Shown here one piece after another: positions 62,392-64,000 of a DNA stretch of 64,000 nucleotides. The notes under the pieces were generated by a model. That model saw only the letters and a list, made by a program, of their open reading frames with translations. It searched no databases and was not told the origin of the DNA. Within the stretch, counting starts at the first letter, position 1. Each line of letters opens with the position of its first letter. The position numbers were made by a program, and so were the translations under genes. The stretch spans positions 8,619 to 72,618 of the forward strand of contig NZ_BAAACW010000108.1 of the NCBI RefSeq assembly GCF_039521845.1, given 5' to 3'. Source of the DNA: Alkalibacterium iburiense (GTDB lineage: Bacteria > Bacillota > Bacilli > Lactobacillales > Carnobacteriaceae_A).

Positions 62392-62403
62392 GCAAATTAT
62401 CAA

Positions 62404-63786
62404 TTAATAAGTGTTTTCTTCTCCTACTAAATCAACGACATTATTTCTGTAATCTTCTGCTGCTTCTTCAGGCGTCATATTGCCAGTTGCTACGGCTTCC
62501 ACTGCATTTTGTATGAATATTGAAATATTAGGATACAAATCATGTTTTGGTCTAAAATGAGCATAATTCAAGGCTTCAGTAGCTGTTTCTACAAATGGTC
62601 GGTCAGCATACTCTTCACTTTCGGCACTATCTTGTCGTACAGTTAAAGTTCCTTCTTTCATTGCTCTTCTTGTTTGCCACTCTTCCGTACTCATTGCTAT
62701 AATAGCTTCCCATGATTCTTCATGGTGCTGTGAATTTTCAGGAATTGCCCATGACCATCCTCCCGCCATAGTTATAAAACCATCACCACTTCCATCTTGG
62801 GTCGGCATCATAGCAAATCCAATCTCATCTTCTGGATTATCAAATTCAGCTGTTCCACCTTCTACAAAGTGAGACATATTCCAACTTCCATCTAACACCA
62901 TCGCTGCAGCACCTGAAGGAAACATGTCTTGCATTATGACTGATCCATAATTCTGGTTAATTGCTACAGATAAAGATGGGCCTAAATTACGTTGGTTCAT
63001 AATTTCATCAATAAAACTAAGTGACTCAATTATTCCTTCACCATTAACATTCCATAGTTGAGCTTCTTCATCATACATAGTTTCACCCGTTCCATACCAC
63101 AACATTTGGAATGTCTGCATCGTTACAGCTTCACCATTTACAGTTGCTAGGTTCATTGAAAATGGAATAGCTTCTGTGTTATCTCTAACCATTTCTGCAG
63201 CTTCGTAAATGTCGTTCCAAGATTCAGGTTGCCAATCTGTTGGTAGTCCTGCTTCTTCAAAAACTGATTTATTATACCAAATACCTCTTGAATCAGTAGT
63301 AGTCGGTATACCATATACACTACCATCTTCACCTAATACTCCATCTTTAATATTTTCAATAAAGTTATCCCATTCATCCCAATCCGCTACTAGGTCATCT
63401 AAATTTACTAAATAACCAGCATTAGCATCAGAACTAATCATAAAAGTATCCTGTGATAATATTTCTGGAGCTGTAACAGCAGATTGTAAGGATAGAGAAA
63501 CATTACTAAAATAATCACCTTCACTTGCAGTAATAGGATCAGGATTAATGACTACTTCATCTTGTTCATCTGAATACCAATCTGAAAATTCTCTAACATA
63601 ATCTCCAATATTATCTGGATCTCCTGCATAACGCCAAGTGACATCTAAAGTAACCTCTTCGCCATTGCCTGAAGTCGCACCATTTTGAGTGTCTTCTCCA
63701 GTACTTTCACCATTTCCATTACCACAAGCAGCCAACAACAAAGTGCTAGCGAATATAATTAATGAACCTTTTCCAATATTTTTCAC
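62404..63786 (-). CDS. Solute-binding lipoprotein (importer 4)
   Basis: The 460-residue product has a signal peptide with lipobox LLAAC (Cys about residue 21), an acidic Gly/Asn/Glu linker and a family-1 solute-binding domain (TTTDSRGIWYNKSVFEEAGLP; MVLDGSWNMSHF). The start is GTG 63786; AAAGGAAAGGA lies upstream, and an overlapping ATG at 63788 is followed at once by a stop. It is the first gene of the importer 4-GH38 operon. The ligand is inferred to be an alpha-mannosylated glycan. Confidence 0.9.
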   Translation of the reverse strand: MKNIGKGSLIIFASTLLLAACGNGNGESTGEDTQNGATSGNGEEVTLDVTWRYAGDPDNIGDYVREFSDWYSDEQDEVVINPDPITASEGDYFSNVSLSLQSAVTAPEILSQDTFMISSDANAGYLVNLDDLVADWDEWDNFIENIKDGVLGEDGSVYGIPTTTDSRGIWYNKSVFEEAGLPTDWQPESWNDIYEAAEMVRDNTEAIPFSMNLATVNGEAVTMQTFQMLWYGTGETMYDEEAQLWNVNGEGIIESLSFIDEIMNQRNLGPSLSVAINQNYGSVIMQDMFPSGAAAMVLDGSWNMSHFVEGGTAEFDNPEDEIGFAMMPTQDGSGDGFITMAGGWSWAIPENSQHHEESWEAIIAMSTEEWQTRRAMKEGTLTVRQDSAESEEYADRPFVETATEALNYAHFRPKHDLYPNISIFIQNAVEAVATGNMTPEEAAEDYRNNVVDLVGEENTY

Positions 63787-63859
63787 ATTAATATTCCTTT
63801 CCTTTTTAGATTCTCAACACCAGTAACTGAGTATCTTCCTCTACCCTCCTTATTAATAG

Positions 63860-63884
63860 TAGGAGCGTTACGGAAGCGCTCCTA
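63860..63884. other. Hairpin in the region upstream of importer 4
   Basis: TAGGAGCG (63860-63867) pairs perfectly with CGCTCCTA (63877-63884) around a 9-base loop. On the plus strand it is followed by TTTATTT. It could be a terminator for a gene beyond the right edge or a structure in the importer 4 leader. The rest of 63787-64000 shows no gene. Confidence 0.5.
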
Positions 63885-64000
63885 TTTATTTGCAAAAAAT
63901 ATTAATATACTAATTGACTATTTAGCATATTAACTCAAGTTTTGCAGTTGAATATCCAGGTTTAACCCTTGCGGTTATTGAAACTTCTTATAAATAATTA

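Noticed and set aside
1..64000. Mobile elements, tRNA attachment sites or CRISPR
   Set aside because: No transposase, integrase, tRNA gene or regularly spaced repeats were found; the inverted repeats present are terminators, hairpins or operators.

Overview
The window looks like a low-GC Firmicute chromosome, most likely a lactic acid bacterium of the Carnobacteriaceae (Alkalibacterium or Marinilactibacillus-like). This rests on AT-rich sequence, strong AGGAGG-type ribosome sites, Gram-positive lipoproteins with very acidic C-terminal parts, CcpA-type cre boxes, and LplB/YtcP, YtdP and YesL (DUF624) families. The genus is inference. I see no rRNA, tRNA, insertion sequence, phage gene or CRISPR array.

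Almost the whole window is one glycan-utilisation island for asparagine-linked (N-) glycans. About 20 genes encode glycan-cleaving enzymes. All but one (a GH43 lipoprotein) lack an export signal, so the sugar chains must be imported and taken apart in the cytoplasm. The set covers nearly every linkage of complex and high-mannose N-glycans: GH29 fucosidases (3), GH2 beta-galactosidase, GH20 beta-N-acetylhexosaminidases (2), GH92, GH38 (3) and GH125 alpha-mannosidases, GH2 beta-mannosidase, and a glycosylasparaginase that splits the final GlcNAc-Asn bond. GH1, GH3, GH13, GH43 and two unassigned GH2 enzymes complete it. No endoglycosidase or sialidase is present, which suggests uptake of glycan still attached to Asn or a short peptide.

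Layout. 1-5584: a divergent pair of units, beta-lactamase-fold protein plus a partial solute-binding lipoprotein to the left, LacI regulator plus beta-mannosidase to the right, with a matched pair of operator palindromes between. 5632-26476 (minus strand): GH38, GH3, GH29, GH29, then an LplB/YtcP/lipoprotein importer, GH125, GH1, GH38, GH92 and glycosylasparaginase. 26664-29721 (minus): DUF624 membrane protein and a membrane-anchored AraC regulator (YtdP type). 29948-35033 (minus): GH13, two GH20 and a small lipoprotein. 35207-35476: small acidic protein. 35609-39594: lacZ-type GH2 and a divergent DUF624 gene. 39639-42786 (minus): second importer. 43155-46293 (minus): M81/MlrC-family protein and a third GH29. 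46609-53057 (minus): GH2, third importer, small membrane protein, surface GH43. 53237-54199 (plus): ArsR-like regulator with an unusual C-terminal domain. 54224-54739: broken P-loop kinase-like pseudogene. 54843-56969 (minus): second GH2 and second small acidic protein. 57420-63786 (minus): fourth importer and a third GH38.

The four complete importers each have a lipoprotein and two permeases but no ATPase, so they must share an MsmX/MsmK-type ATPase encoded elsewhere. Regulation appears layered: cre boxes at several promoters, a local LacI with its own operator, a membrane AraC sensor and an ArsR-type regulator. Enzymes that would catabolise the released GlcNAc, mannose, fucose and galactose are not in the window.
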